Origin: Panax quinquefolius
Taxonomy: Eukaryota > Streptophyta > Magnoliopsida > Apiales > Araliaceae
Direction: 5' to 3'
Length of the DNA: 64,000 bases
Assembly (NCBI GenBank): GCA_020205615.1
Contig: JAINUW010000763.1
Span: 248,001 to 312,000, forward strand
This document shows positions 33,121 to 45,240 of the stretch, one piece after another (position 1 is the first letter of the stretch; each line of letters starts with the position of its first letter). The notes beneath the pieces were generated by a model. The model was not told the origin of the DNA. It worked only from the letters and a program-made list of their open reading frames with translations, and ran no database searches. Both the position numbers and the translations under genes were made by a program.

Positions 33121-33317
33121 GGTACCATTGTAAGGTTGTGGTCAAGGCACCATTAGAGTTACATACATTTATAGTAAAACTCACAGTTTAACTGTGGTCG
33201 TATTCTGCACGATAGTTCAACAGTTGTATAAATGAAGTTTGTATTTAATTTTTATAGTATGATATCTGGCGACTCAGAATGGGTCGTGTGAACCTATTTT
33301 GGGGGCGTCACACAACT

Positions 33318-34265
33318 GACCCTGTTGAAGCCCAGACTTAGGTTAATGAGATTGAAAAAGAATTCGTGATAGCTAGGGTAGCTGAGGGGCAAAAGACCGC
33401 TTTTGCCACCTACATGATGAAGGGTGAGGCAAATTTTTGGTGGCAAGCGAATCAGGCGAGGTTAGGAGAGGGTGTTGTTACTTGGGATTGGTTTAAGACA
33501 TTGTTCTTCAAAAACTATTTTTCATCTAGTATGCAGGCTAGGATGGGGGTAAAATTTTTAGCGTTGAAGTAGGAGAATATGACGAGGTCCGAATATGCCG
33601 CAAAATTCAATGAGTTGGCTAGGTTTGCTCCGCATCAAGTTGATACGGAGGCTAGGAAAGCTAGAAGGTTTGATCTGGGATTAAAACCCCGGCTCTACAA
33701 CAAGGTGGCGGTGTTGCAGATTCCTACATTTGCAGCACTCATGGAGAAGGCTATTATTGCTGAGGAGGGGAGTGAGGCCATGAGCCTCTACAACAAGGAG
33801 AGAAAGAACAAGAGTAAGGTCGAAGGAACTGGGAAGCTGGAAGTTAATAGTGGGAGTAGCGATAGTAGTAGCAAAAGGAAGGGAAGCAATTTTGGAAGTT
33901 TACAGGTAAAACAGGAAGGAGTTAAGAAGCAAGTTGTGCAGTGTGGAAACTGTGGAAAGAACCACTATGGACAACGTTTGAAGGGGAAGTTCGTGTGCTA
34001 TAAGTACGGGCAGGAGGGCCATATCTCTCCCAACTGCCCCAATCCTAGGATGAACAGTGGGTGTTTTCTGTGTGGATCGACTGAGCACGAGGTGAAGGAT
34101 TGTTCAAAGAGGAGGACGGAGGCAGGGAGTGTGAATACTAGCAAGGGCAGTGGAACTCTGGCAATCACGGGACCAACATCATCCAGCAAGTCGACGAAAT
34201 CAACAGCAAGGGTCTACAACATGACGGTCCAGGATACCATAGTAGCTGGTGGTGCAATTCCAGGT
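33318..34265 (+). pseudogene. B1 gag, C-terminal part
   Basis: Continues 28934-29143 in frame: DPVEAQT-stop, EIEKEFVIARVAEGQ, FATYMMKGEANFWWQANQAR, then a stop at 33570, and MTRSEYAAKFNELARFAPHQ. TAG 33339 stands where Ty3 Gag usually has Trp, and TAG 33570 stands at a usual Gln. Three zinc knuckles follow: CGNCGKNHYGQR (last Cys to Arg), CYKYGQEGHISPNC (second Cys to Tyr) and CFLCGSTEHEVKDC (intact). The frame ends after VQDTIVAGGAIPG, where protease should begin, and pol is missing. All damage is by single transitions, as expected from decay of methylated cytosines. Confidence 0.9.
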
Positions 34266-34536
34266 ATTATTTGTATAACTTTTATTTTCTTATGCATGAT
34301 TTTCATATATATAGTAAATTATTTTATAAAAAAAATTTGAAGAGGGAATTTGAGTTCTTTTAGAAATCAAATTTCCGTTTAATCAGATAGACAAGCTTTA
34401 CGTGAATAGGTTAAAGATCAGTACGATCATTTATGATCAAGATCTACTTGCAATGATTGTATATACTACGTACACTTGTATGTGTAGGTTTTAAAATGGT
34501 GATTCTGGGGACGAAATGTTTATAAGGGAGGGTGAA
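34266..34536 (+). other. B1 3' internal region, pol deleted
   Basis: Only 271 bp separate gag from the 3' LTR, so protease, RT, RNase H and integrase are all absent. The last bases, TTTATAAGGGAGGGTGAA, contain the polypurine tract (34523-34536). Confidence 0.8.
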
Positions 34537-36894
34537 TGTAACAACCCGATATTTTCTATACAAATAAATTAGAAATTTTGTGTATAATTTTTTTTTATAA
34601 ATATGTGGAATATGTGCCAAGATAATGTGTGTGTGTATTTATGTGATCTACTTATTACATGAATGATTTTAAATAATTTTATTTTAGAATTATTGATTGT
34701 TATAAACTATATTATTATAATAATTATTTTATTATATGAATTTTGTTCAGATTATTAAGTTAATTATTTTTAACTTAATTAATAATGTTAAGTATGACAG
34801 ATAAATCAGATATGGAATCTAAACCCTAATTTTTGGATTTTGATCAAGGCATAAGAATAATAATATAATATTAATTATATTTTGATTTTTCGATCTTTAT
34901 AAATATGTACTACTATATATGTGGACCGATAAGGGTTGGTCAATTATGGTGTTATGTGACAAACCCTTGTAGACATCGTGTGAAACCCTAATTACAAATT
35001 TTAGAAACTAATTTTATTTTATTTTAAACCCTAAATGAAAGCTTCGTAACCTAATTATACATTAGGTGAGACAATTAAATAACCTAAGGGTTATGGTAAT
35101 AAGGAAAGGTTAGTATTTAATATGTATACTAACTTAAGTGGATAATCTTGTTATTTCAAGTGACTAATAATTTTAAACCTATTTCTAGTAAACCTAATTA
35201 GGTTATGAGCTAAAGTCACATGTATAAGTAATTAAATTTCATAAGATTGAGAATTGAAACCCTAAATAAACAATTTGGATAACATATATTAAAATTGTTA
35301 GACTATGTTCATTACATGGCCCAAAACAATTAAAGGAAAAGTCCAAAAGAAATAAAATGCAAACCAATACTTAGCCCACTTGATTAAGGGTATTTTAGAC
35401 TTTTGATTAATCAAATTTGTGCATTAAAATAAAAGCAAAATGGAGGAGATAATGGGGGCAAGGGGACCAGCAATATTAGGCCTTTTATGGCAACAAAGTT
35501 AAGCTAATCAAGTTCCTTAATCAGTAACTCTTACATCAAGTACAAGTGTGTCCCTCTCCCATTTGTAGAAAATATACTTAGCACCCTTAATCACATGATT
35601 AGGCTCATTTGAAAGAGATAATGTGAAGCCTTTTATCCAAGGGACAACAAAAGTATGGGGGATATTAGTTAATCACCCCATTTCATTTTGTTAGACATTT
35701 CATTTCTATTATTCTTCTTCTTCTATTTTTCTCCCAAGTTAGCAAGATACAAGAGAGAAAAGAGAGAGAGGGGTTTGGTTTTGAAGAGAGAGAGAGGAGT
35801 GTGCTAGTTTGATTAATGGACCCTAAGGTTATATATATTACTTTGGTAAATCAAGGAAGGTTGCTACTAGATCAAGGTATAACCTAAATCTTCATCTTCT
35901 TCTTCTATTTTTTGTTATAGCAAGATTTGTTGGGGTTATAAACTAATACTCAAGATACCCTAGTTCTATATATCATCATGTATGGAACTAAGTATCTTGA
36001 GTGTTAGATCAAAGGTTTAGAGGAAGAAAATGAGCATATGTTCTCCTAGGGGTTAAACCCTTGTTTTTCTTCCACTAAATCTTGTGTAACTCAAGTTTTA
36101 CAACTTGGATTTGTGATCCGTCGAAGGGGGGTGCTAGATACATGAGTTATCTAATAAAATCAAGTGGTAGAACACAAATCTAGACAGTATTGAAGCCATA
36201 GGGGTTGTTTTCCCCAAAATAGTCCACATAAGGTATTAAAGTTTTAAAACCCTAAAAAGCTACTGTCCCCGTTTTTCTTAAGGCAGTTTTGGAAAGTTTC
36301 AAGTCTTTTAAAAATCTGGAAAAAATCACAGAGGTACCTTATGAAGTTATCTACATGTAGGAAAAAGAACGGACACGTTTCGATTTATAGGTTGTGCATA
36401 ATGGCTATTTCCGTAAAGGACTCCTAAATATTAACACCCGCATTTCTCACAGTGTATACATGGGAAAAATCCGAAAGTTTTACAGTATGTTCATGTATAC
36501 TATGGGAGTATACCTTGAACAATTCAGAATTGTCTGAGCAAAACTCGATTTATGAAAAATGAAGCAAGATTCGAGTGTTTTGGGCACTTTAAAATTAGTA
36601 AATCACTTTCTAAAATTCCAAAAAAATTTGGGGATCATTGTTGGATCATATACTATCTAAACCCATAAAAGAAGAATTTTTGGAATCAATTTGGTATTTT
36701 TCCTAAAAATGATAAAGTTATAAATAAAAGGAAATAAATAGTAATGTGATTTTAATGCTTGAATACTCCTAATATATAATATTATGACTATTTTAGGGCA
36801 TTTTGATAATTTATAATAAGAAATATTATTTATGACCTTTTATGAATATTAAATAAGTGATTTTGTAAAGGGTGAACAATTAGAATAAATTATT

Positions 36895-37740
36895 TATTGA
36901 TCAAACAAATTATTAAAATGTTATTAAGATATTAATAATATTAGAATATGACATTGTTAAGTAAATAAAAATATTAAGATTAAAGCTTCATTAAAATATT
37001 ATTAAATAATTAATCTTAGATTAAAATATTATTAAAAGATTAATAATATTAAATTAAAGTATCATTGGATGATTAAAATATTATTAAGTAAATAATAATA
37101 TTCAAGATTTAATAAAATGTTATTAAAAATATAATAACATTAGTAAAGGAATAAAATATTATTAAACGATTAATAATATTAGTAAATGAATAAAATATTA
37201 ATACGATTGATAAATGAATAAAAGTATTATTAATTGATTAATGATACTAAAGCATAAGTAAGATATTATTAAAGTAATAATATTAATGTTCGATTAAAAT
37301 ATTATTAAGAGGATTAATAATATTAGTAAAGTATTAAAATATTATTAAGATGTTAATAATATTAGTAAGCGAATAAAAGTATTATTAGTGAACTAATAAT
37401 ACTAAGAGGTGAATTAAATATTATCAAGATTAATAATATTAAGTGAATTAAATATTTTAAGTTATATTTAATGACTTTTAATATTTTAAGAAATATTACA
37501 TTAATATTTTAATATTAATGGTAATTATTTAAAAAATGTTTTAAATATTTTAAAAATATTTTGAGTTATTATAAATAACTTTAATATTTTGGCAATGGTT
37601 TCATTAATAGTTAAATAATAATTAAATGATAATAGAATTATTTGATATTTGAATCATTTAATAATGATTTGATGTTTGAAAATTTGTGATAAATTAATAA
37701 ATGTTTATTGAGTCATTTAAAATAATATGAATGATATTTA
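36895..37740 (+). repeat. AT-rich dyad array in B1 3' LTR
   Basis: Same array as 25430-26330, with small unit losses: near 37540 the 3' copy lacks one AATGTTTTAAAAATATT block present in the 5' copy. Confidence 0.6.
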
Positions 37741-38287
37741 CTGAGATATTGAGTTTACGAATAGAGTCTTAGAATTGATAATTAACCGATAAAGTCGTTT
37801 CAGATACGTATATTTTTTAAATTGAAGGCTGGACTTAGATATTTTGACTGTATTAATGTTGTTTGTGATGCAATAACTGTTGAACATGTGTGATAATGTG
37901 ATTAGGTTATGTGTTGACTGCGAAATGTAGTACTATATGTTATATGTTAAGAAATTGTTCTAATAGAGCTAATGATCCGATTAATGATAGGTCGTGATAT
38001 AAAAGATAAAACTAAGTTGCAGATTATTAGCGGCAAGATCGTGCAAGTATCCTACCTTTGCATTTTCTTTATGCAATGGACATGAGTAAGAATATTTCAA
38101 AATTATATTATTACTGTACAGATTATTAATCCTATATTATATACGCTCATTGATTGTCAACATGTTAGTATATGGTAATTCAGATATATATTTTGTTCGT
38201 TAATTTCTATAAATGGTTATACAAGTGTCCCCACTTGGATAATCATTGCATTTAATCACATGTTGATACACCTTTGTTAGTTACTCA

Positions 38288-38288
<1 letters not shown>

Positions 38289-38328
<40 letters not shown>
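38289..38328 (+). repeat. TA microsatellite in B1 3' LTR
   Basis: (TA)20, compared with (AT)13 in the 5' LTR at 26849-26874. Confidence 0.9.
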
Positions 38329-38331
<3 letters not shown>

Positions 38332-39137
38332 AATTATAGATTATTGTTGAACAAGATAAAATCTTATTATCCACCGTAAGAATTGCCTTGGTTTGGAGCC
38401 CCAATAAGTATGAACATCCCTTACGGGAAAAACTTTTATGCACCCAAGGTGGGATGAGAGTGAACGATAACATCGTTCTTGCATGTAGTATTGATCAATC
38501 ATGTGGTACAACGGGCCGATCACCCCGTGCGTAAGTAAGTTATGATGGTTTATAGATGAAGTTCTGTTTAACCTTTTCGAAAATGAAAACAATGTTCATA
38601 GTATGTCCCCTTAACCCTATTTATAGTTAGTACGTAGTTTCAAAAATTTGAAAGAGGGTTGTTATGTTATTATTATCTTTTCAGATTACTTCACAACTAT
38701 TGATTTGTTGTAGAAGGGTAGTATAAAGAAAACATTTAAATTCTTTCAGCTCATATATATATAATAGTAATTACTTGTTGGGCACTCAAATGCTCATCGT
38801 CCTTGCTTAATTTATATGTTTTCAGCTAAGTGTGAACAACCTGAAGGCTCTGCTAAGAACAAAGGAAAGGAAAAGGAAAGCTAACCAAATAAGATTGGTG
38901 GTAGTTTATGTAACAGTTTGTTATTATTAAGACAATGATACTTATTAATTATCATGTAATGAATGTTTAAAGGTCTCGTACCTGAGGATTAGACTCTGAT
39001 GACATGTAAATTAAGTTGATATTTATATTATTGTTATTATTATTAGTATTATTTTCTCTCATAGAAATAGTATCGTGAAGCACTGAATTCGGGTTTCAAG
39101 TACCTGAATTCGGGGGTGTTATATATATTTTGATGAA

Positions 39138-39445
39138 AGTCATCTTTGGCCCGTAGTGCAAAGATGGACTGTTGTTTATTGATTTTACAATTGTATGCCT
39201 TTGGCTTGTAGTGCAAAGATGACCTATTGTTGAATATCTTTGGCCCGTAGTGCAAAGATGACCTGTTGTTGAATATCTTTGGCCTGTAGTGTAAAGATGA
39301 TCTGTTGTTGAATATCTTTGGCCCGTAGTACAAAGATGACCTGTTGTTGAATATCTTTGGCCTATAGTGCAAAGACGACCTGTTGTTGAATATTTTTGGC
39401 ATGTAGTGCAAAGATGAACTGTTAATTAATATCTTTCTCCCGTAG
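39138..39445 (+). repeat. 42-bp hairpin array in D LTR
   Basis: Seven to eight units of ATCTTTGGCCCGTAGTGCAA followed by AGATGACCTGTTGTTGAAT. Each unit holds the dyad ATCTTTG...CAAAGAT with a 10-nt loop. The 42-bp period keeps frame, so the minus strand shows a 14-residue repeat (KIFNNRSSLHYGP); this is an artefact of the period. A-type LTRs have just one unit at the matching place (about 3180). Confidence 0.85.
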
Positions 39446-40097
39446 TGCAAAGATGAACCTATTAGTATGATTATGAACATGAACTGTGTTTTGGTATAAC
39501 CATGATCTTTGATGTTTCAGGTAAAGATATGTGATGAAAATTATCTTCATCCTGGATGAGAAGAGGAATTTAGAACCACAAATATGATTATGAGTTATTC
39601 ACATGATTGTGGACAGGAACTGTTGATTGATGTAACAGGGATAAAACATTGTTGGTGGACTTTTAACATGGAGAAGATAATAGACTTTATGGTCTATTTG
39701 ACTCTTCTAATAGATTGCTCATTCCGCAGCAACTATGGTTGAAAAGTTTTATCATCTACCATATGTTCTAAATCTCTGATTTATTACTGACGAAGGCTAT
39801 TGATAATTTAATTATCTTTAGTCTTGATATTCTTTACTGGGCTATTTGTGCTCACCCTTTTGCTTCAAAATTTCTTTTAGGTAATAAGAGTGTAGCTGGG
39901 TCGAATGGGGATAACAGGGGAATAAAACGGTGGTCTATAGTTATTGAGATTCTCCCTAAACAGTATGAAAATAATTTTATTAAGAACTTTAGACAAGTGT
40001 GTTGTATTTTATATGTCATTTAATAGTTATATTTGGTGAATCAAATAGGGTGAGGCGAAACCAACGTTGGACGGGTGTTTTGCCACTATCATACAAG

Positions 40098-40410
40098 ATG
40101 TCTAATGACATGAAACCTCGTGTTATCATAAGACAGGGTTATGCACAACCACTTGATGAGTATATCTACGAGCATTGCCTATATAATCTTGGAGTTTGGT
40201 TGAAATATAATTTTCAATTGCAGACAGTGGAGATAGTTATATGTCAAAAGAAGACTCACCATTGGAAAGAACATGATAGTAATCTTCACATTTTTCTTTG
40301 GGGTCTATTGAGTCAACCAAGGATAATTCTGTGGACATATGATATCTATCATAACCTAGACGCATGGCCTCCTATGTACGAAGGTTTCTTGAGCACTTCC
40401 CAAAGATTTT
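40098..40410 (+). pseudogene. LTR-borne ORF, copy in D1 5' LTR
   Basis: MSNDMKPRVIIRQGYAQPLDE through WTYDIYHNLDAWPPMYEGF. It matches 32770-33120 but loses frame near 40388, where one base is missing in the CTTGAGCAC stretch, so it ends STSQRF. Confidence 0.4.
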
Positions 40411-40648
40411 AATTTCTAAAAGCAGGTTATTATTTATGTACCTTTATGTAAGGTGCCATTGTGACGTACTATCCAAGGTTGGGATGAGAGTCACAGTTGG
40501 TATATATTTGTGTCAAAACTCACAACATATGTGTTGTTGTATTTTGCACGATAATTGTAGTAATAAAGTTGTAGTTGTTTTCTGTACCATGTATTTGGCG
40601 ACTAAGAATAGGTTGGATGGATTGGACCTATTTTGGCGGCGTCACAGT

Positions 40649-40660
40649 TGGTATCAGAGC
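40649..40660 (+). other. Primer-binding site of D1
   Basis: TGGTATCAGAGC, perfect, two bases after the LTR end at 40646. Confidence 0.9.
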
Positions 40661-40824
40661 TTAGGGATATGGTCACTGGCGGAGATCTGAGTCTAGAACT
40701 AGGATGGGAGAGACGAGTAATATACTTCGCTAGTATGTGACTTACCTAAGCTGAAATTTCTTACTTAATAAATTGACAAATTGTGATATGTCAATTAACT
40801 TTTGTTTTGAAGCTGTATTCTAGA

Positions 40825-40935
40825 ATGATATCTGAAATACAGGAGTTGAGCAATGGAGAAATCATGATAACCGGGGAGATAAAATCTAAAATGAAAGCAA
40901 GATATTCTCAACTCTTCGAAATACCAGGTACGTAA
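40825..40935 (+). CDS. 36-codon gag-start/pol-end fusion ORF
   Basis: ATG 40825 opens MISEIQELSNGE, which parallels the A2 gag start MASENIEISNE, and runs without a stop into KSKMKARYSQLFEIPGT, the last codons of pol, ending TAA 40933. The deletion that made D1 thus joined first and last coding segments in frame. The peptide is unlikely to be functional. Its survival may reflect a need for the surrounding RNA signals. Confidence 0.5.
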   Translation: MISEIQELSNGEIMITGEIKSKMKARYSQLFEIPGT

Positions 40936-43805
40936 ATTTCGGGGACAAAATTTCATAAGGAGGGGAGATTGTAAGACCCCGAATTTTATGAAATAAAAGT
41001 ATTCATTTTTTTTATAATTATTATTCAATAAATGGTTAAATTAATAAAAAGTTAAAGTTAAGGGTGATATATGTAAAGTTTACAAAATACGCAGGTGGTT
41101 ATAAAATACTCATTATTGTCGGGGAATATTCGTTTGGTCGTGGAATATTCTTGTTGTCGGAGAATATTTGTACGACGGCGCAACCATTTATGGGCCCCAT
41201 AACAGAATAACTGTCGGATGAAAAAAAATGACATGTTTGAGTTTTTATAAATAACGGCGTAATCGTTACCATTAACACTGTTGGAATACCCGGTGGTTAA
41301 AATACAGTAATACGCGTGGTTGCATAGTATTTTTGAATTATTGATTCTTACGTAAGAAGACACTACTCAATAATTATTGCAGTAATTACTGTTCAATATT
41401 ATTTTTTTTATTGATTCAATAATTGTTGCGTTGATATTTTATATTATTATTGTTTCAATAATTTTCACGACACAGTATTTCCCATTATCAGATCAATAAT
41501 TCATAATATTTGAATAATATTATTAGATAGCATTATTAGCAATGTCTAGAATGTTACATCGAGGAGAGGTTTGGTCACCTAATTGCGCGCATGAAGAAGG
41601 AGAAATCTTTATCGGAAAGCCCCTCTTTCCTGAAGAACCGCTTTGGTTGTTATTATTGTGATTACGTAATATTATTTGTGAATAATTAATTATTAATTTA
41701 TATGGTAAGGAAATATTTATTTTATGTGGATATAAATGATGAATTAATCTTTGAGGTGTTTTATCAATTATTTAGTTAGAATGGAGGAATTGTTGAAAAT
41801 GGATATTTTATCTTTTCGATAAAATAATTCATTCAAATATATTATTATATTACATTACAAATGTATAATGTGATAACATAATAATATAATAATGGTGATA
41901 TTTTTACATTAAATTCACGGTGCATGAATCAAATGAGAGAAATCTAGAAATCAAAAGAAGAATAAAATATGGGATTTTCAGAAAAATTAGTTTATTACTT
42001 GATTTTGTAAAATCCATAACTCTTTGTGTATAATGAGTTAGGAGATGAGCCATATATAAAAAGAAAGCCCTGGAAGTAAGCTAACCTTAGAAATCTGAAT
42101 CACCTAAAAATTCATGGTGGATTTTTCGTGGTGACTGTTTGAATGAAACTGGTCTGAAGGACTCATAATCCAAAAAATCAGTGTTCTTGAGATATATTGC
42201 GTGAGTTATAATTTTTAATCCGACTGTTGGATCGTTGTGATTTTTGAAAATGTTATACATATATAAGTTGAGTATATGTCCACAAATTTTGAACCGTTAA
42301 AAATTAACGTATGATTTGTCATGAATTTTAAGATGTGACTGATTCAAAAATTATTTTTATAAATGATTTTTGGTGGAGATTTCTAGAAGGTGGGACCCAC
42401 TTTTGGTTGTTGGGGAAGATGGCTGATCTTTGGTGGGCCCCACTTGTGGTGGCTAAAATATTTTCAAAGAAGTTTGCGTAGAAAACTTTTTATTAATATT
42501 TTATTAATTTAGTCTCCTTTGGCGTTCTAGCATTTTCTTATAAATAGGTGCTTAGGTTAGAATTGAAAATCACACCAGAAACATAAGTTTTCTCTCTCTA
42601 TATTATCGAGCGTATTTTTGTGAATATTTAGATACTTTGAGAGTTTCTATTCAGTGCAAGTTTCCTTCGGCTTTACATCCGATATTCCAGTTAGAAATAC
42701 TGTTCTTTTGAGGTAAGGGATTGTAAGGGTTATTATGTTTTTACGTTTCGTAATTTTTCTACCCTAAAAAATTCTAGAAAAATTTGAAATGATAATTTGA
42801 TGAGTTTTCTAGATTGTGTCCAAAAATGGCGATTTTTGGATGTATAGATTAAGAGTTATGAATTTTATGGGAAAAGACTATTTTAAAAGTAAATCCTTAT
42901 AACTCCTTGTGGTTAACTTCAAAATTGGTAAAATTTTTATTGGGAGTACATGTATATAACAACAGTATACTCTGTAAATTTTGAATTTTTTTTACGAAAG
43001 TACATTTTATGGTAAATGTCTAAATATTCGGCAGTTTTGGTCATATGAAAAATAGTAAATGAATTTTGAAAATTCTGAGAAAAATATATGTTCAATATGG
43101 GACTATATTCTACTAAATGCCAGAAAAGAAAATTTTCTGGGACTAATTTTGTATTTTTTATGAAAATAGACTAATTAGGAGTAAATGAATTAAATATGTT
43201 ATGTGAAGAAAGAAAATTGGAAAATAGGATTTTATGGCTTGAGAACCCTATATAAGATATATGCAGATTTTTGATGAGGGTTTTGGTTATAGTGATGAAA
43301 TCTTATGAGTTTGGCATTCTAGGATTATTAAATGCATTAATTAGTAAAGTGTAAACAATTAAAATAAATTATTTATAAGTCTAAGAAATGATTAAATATT
43401 GTGGTAATATTAATAATATTAGATTATGAGATTATTAAGTGATTTATAACATTTGGATTAAGGTGTTATGAAATCATTGATTTAAAATATTATTTAATGA
43501 TTAATAATATTAGTAAATGAATTTAATGTTATTATATAATGAATAATATTAAATTGAGTTTATAATATAATGAATAATGTTATTATCTTTGTTAAATATT
43601 CGTCGAAATATTATTTTCTGTTCAAATTATTTTTGATATAATATTATTCTTGAATTTTACTCCACAAAGCAGTATCATGTTGACAATTTGGATATTATTG
43701 AATTCTGGATAAATTAAATTGTTAAAGTATTTAAATTTTATTATTTATCTCATGTGATTGATTCTTCATATCCTTGTCATGATCCTCATGCTTATATTGT
43801 GATGA

Positions 43806-44050
43806 AAGTCATCTTTGGCCCGTAGTGCATATGATGGACTGTTGTTTATTGGTTTTACAATTGTATGCCTTTGGCCTGTAGTTCAAAGATGACCCGTTAT
43901 TGAATATCTTTGGCTCGTAGTGCAAAGATGACCTGTTGTTGAATATCTTTGGCCTGTTGTGTAAAGATGACCTGTTATTGAATATTTTTGGCCTGTAGTG
44001 CAAAGATGAACTATTAATGAATATCTTTGGCCCGTAGTGCAAGGATGAAC
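43806..44050 (+). repeat. 42-bp hairpin array in D1 3' LTR
   Basis: Five to six units, fewer than in the 5' LTR of the same element (39138-39445), so the array length changed after insertion or LTR recombination occurred. Confidence 0.8.
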
Positions 44051-44694
44051 CTATTAGTATGATTATGAACAGGAACTGTGATTTGGTATAACCATGATCT
44101 TTGATGCTTCAGGTAAAGACATGTGATGAAAATTATTTTCGTCTTAGATGAGAAAAGAAATTTAGAACCACAAATATGACTATGAGTTATTCACATGATT
44201 GTGGACAGGAACTATTGATTGATGCTACAGGGATAAAACATTGTTGGTGGACTTTTAACATGGAGAAGATAATAGACTTTATGGTCTATTTGACACTTCT
44301 AATGAATTGCTTGTTCCACTGCAACTATGGTTGAAAAGTTTTATCATCTACCATATGTTCTAAATCTTTGATTTATTACTGACGAAGGCTATTGATAATT
44401 TAATTATCTTTAGTCATGATATTCTTTACTGGGCTATTTGTGCTCACCCTTTTGCTTTCACAATTTCTTTCGATTTAATAAGAGTATATATTTGAATTGA
44501 ATGGGGATAACGAGGAATAGAAGCGGTGATTCTATAGTTGTTGAGGTTCTCCCTAAAAAGTATGGAAATAATTTTATTAAGAACTTTAGACAAGTGTGTT
44601 ATATTTTATACGTCATTTAATAGTTATATTTGGTGAATCAAATAGGGTGAGGCGAACCCAACATTGGAAGGGTGTTTTGCCACTATCATATAAG

Positions 44695-45045
44695 ATGTCT
44701 AATAACATACAACCTCGTGTTATCATAAGATAGGGTTGTGCAAATCCACTTACTGAGTATATCTACGAGCACTACCTATATAATCTTGGAGTTCGGTTGA
44801 AATATAATTTTCAATTGCAGACAGTGGAGATAGTTATATGTCAAGAGAAGACTCACCATCGAAAAGAACATGATAGTAATCTTCTCATTTTTATTTGTGT
44901 TCTATTGGGTCAACCAAGGATAATTCTGTGGACATATGATATCTATCATAACCTAGACGCATGGCCTCGTATGTACGAAGATTTCCTTGAGCACTTCCCA
45001 AAGATTTTAATTTCTAAAACAGTTATTGACTGTACCTTTATGTAA
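44695..45045 (+). pseudogene. LTR-borne ORF, copy in D1 3' LTR
   Basis: Same 117-codon length as 32770-33120, with one TAG at the 12th codon (AGACAG to AGATAG, a C to T change). The rest reads through to SKTVIDCTFM. Confidence 0.45.
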
Positions 45046-45240
45046 GGTGTCATTGTGACGTGCTATCCAAGATTGGGATGAGAGTCATAGTTGGTATATA
45101 TTTATGTCCAAACTCACAATATATGTGTTGTTGTATTTTGCACGACAATTGTAGTAATAAAGTTGTAGTTGTTTTCTGTACCATGTATTTGGCGACTCAG
45201 AATAGGTTGGATGGATTGGACCTATTTTGGGGGAGTCATA

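Larger units (their letters stand above)
29144..33312 (+). mobile_element. Solo Ty3 LTR C (4.2 kb) in B1 gag, TSD CAACT
   Basis: Starts TGTAAGACCCC, ends GGGGGCGTCACA, and is flanked by perfect CAACT (29139-29143 and 33313-33317). No PBS or polypurine tract is present. It is a mosaic: the first 100 bp and the last 1.35 kb are D-like, 29245-29590 and 29810-31160 are A-like (CACATG module, TATA 30255-30263, donor GT at 30392, hairpin minisatellite 30455-31075), and 29590-29810 and 31160-31800 are not matched elsewhere in the window. Acceptor AG is at 32549-32550, giving a predicted 2.16-kb leader intron. It also carries the D-type LTR ORF (32770-33120). Confidence 0.93.
34537..39123 (+). mobile_element. 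3' LTR of Ty3 element B1 (4.6 kb)
   Basis: Starts TGTAACAACCCG right after the polypurine tract and ends TTCGGGGGTGTTATA (the 5' LTR ends in TTTACA). 36197-39123 aligns throughout with the 5' LTR. A pyrimidine-rich stretch and a GA-rich leader (35690-35810) are followed by a donor-like AAG/GTATAA at about 35877, and the acceptor-like TTTTCAG lies near 38825, so the B family may also have an LTR intron. The dyad array is at 36895-37740 and the AT microsatellite at 38289-38328. The next bases, TATAT, match the D-LTR site GCTTATATTG, so B1 inserted in D1's 5' LTR. Confidence 0.92.
39124..40646 (+). mobile_element. 5' LTR of element D1, 3' part only
   Basis: Corresponds to 43790-45240 of the D1 3' LTR. 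It contains the 42-bp hairpin array (39138-39445), the acceptor-like TTTCTTTTAG (39880), the LTR ORF and the end GGCGGCGTCACA. A perfect PBS follows. The left part of this LTR was separated by the B1 insertion and is not seen upstream of B1. Confidence 0.88.
40647..40969 (+). mobile_element. Minimal internal region of D1 (323 bp)
   Basis: Everything between PBS and polypurine tract (40957-40968, AAGGAGGGGAGA) is 296 bp. It consists of the usual post-PBS leader, the first codons of gag and the last codons of pol. The element can therefore only move with proteins from others: a giant-LTR, tiny-interior non-autonomous element. Confidence 0.88.
40970..45240 (+). mobile_element. 3' LTR of element D1 (4.3 kb)
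   Basis: Starts TGTAAGACCCCG after the polypurine tract and ends GGGGGAGTCATA. It has the conserved box (41541-41652), TATA (42539-42547), donor (GT at 42713), a 42-bp hairpin array (43806-44050) and the LTR ORF (44695-45045, one TAG). It has no 60-bp minisatellite after the donor. The acceptor AG present at 39880 is changed to TTTCGAT at about 44472. The following TTCTT... belongs to an F element interior. Confidence 0.92.

Noticed and set aside
39138..39445. CRISPR-like array (regular 42-bp period with variable centre)
   Set aside because: The units are direct tandem repeats inside a plant retrotransposon LTR, with no spacer-length unique sequences and no cas genes; the genome is eukaryotic.
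39049..39480. 143-codon minus-strand ORF with a 14-residue repeat (KIFNNRSSLHYGP type)
   Set aside because: It exists because the 42-bp repeat is a multiple of three and lacks stops in that frame. It matches the array edges and not a gene, and is broken in other copies.
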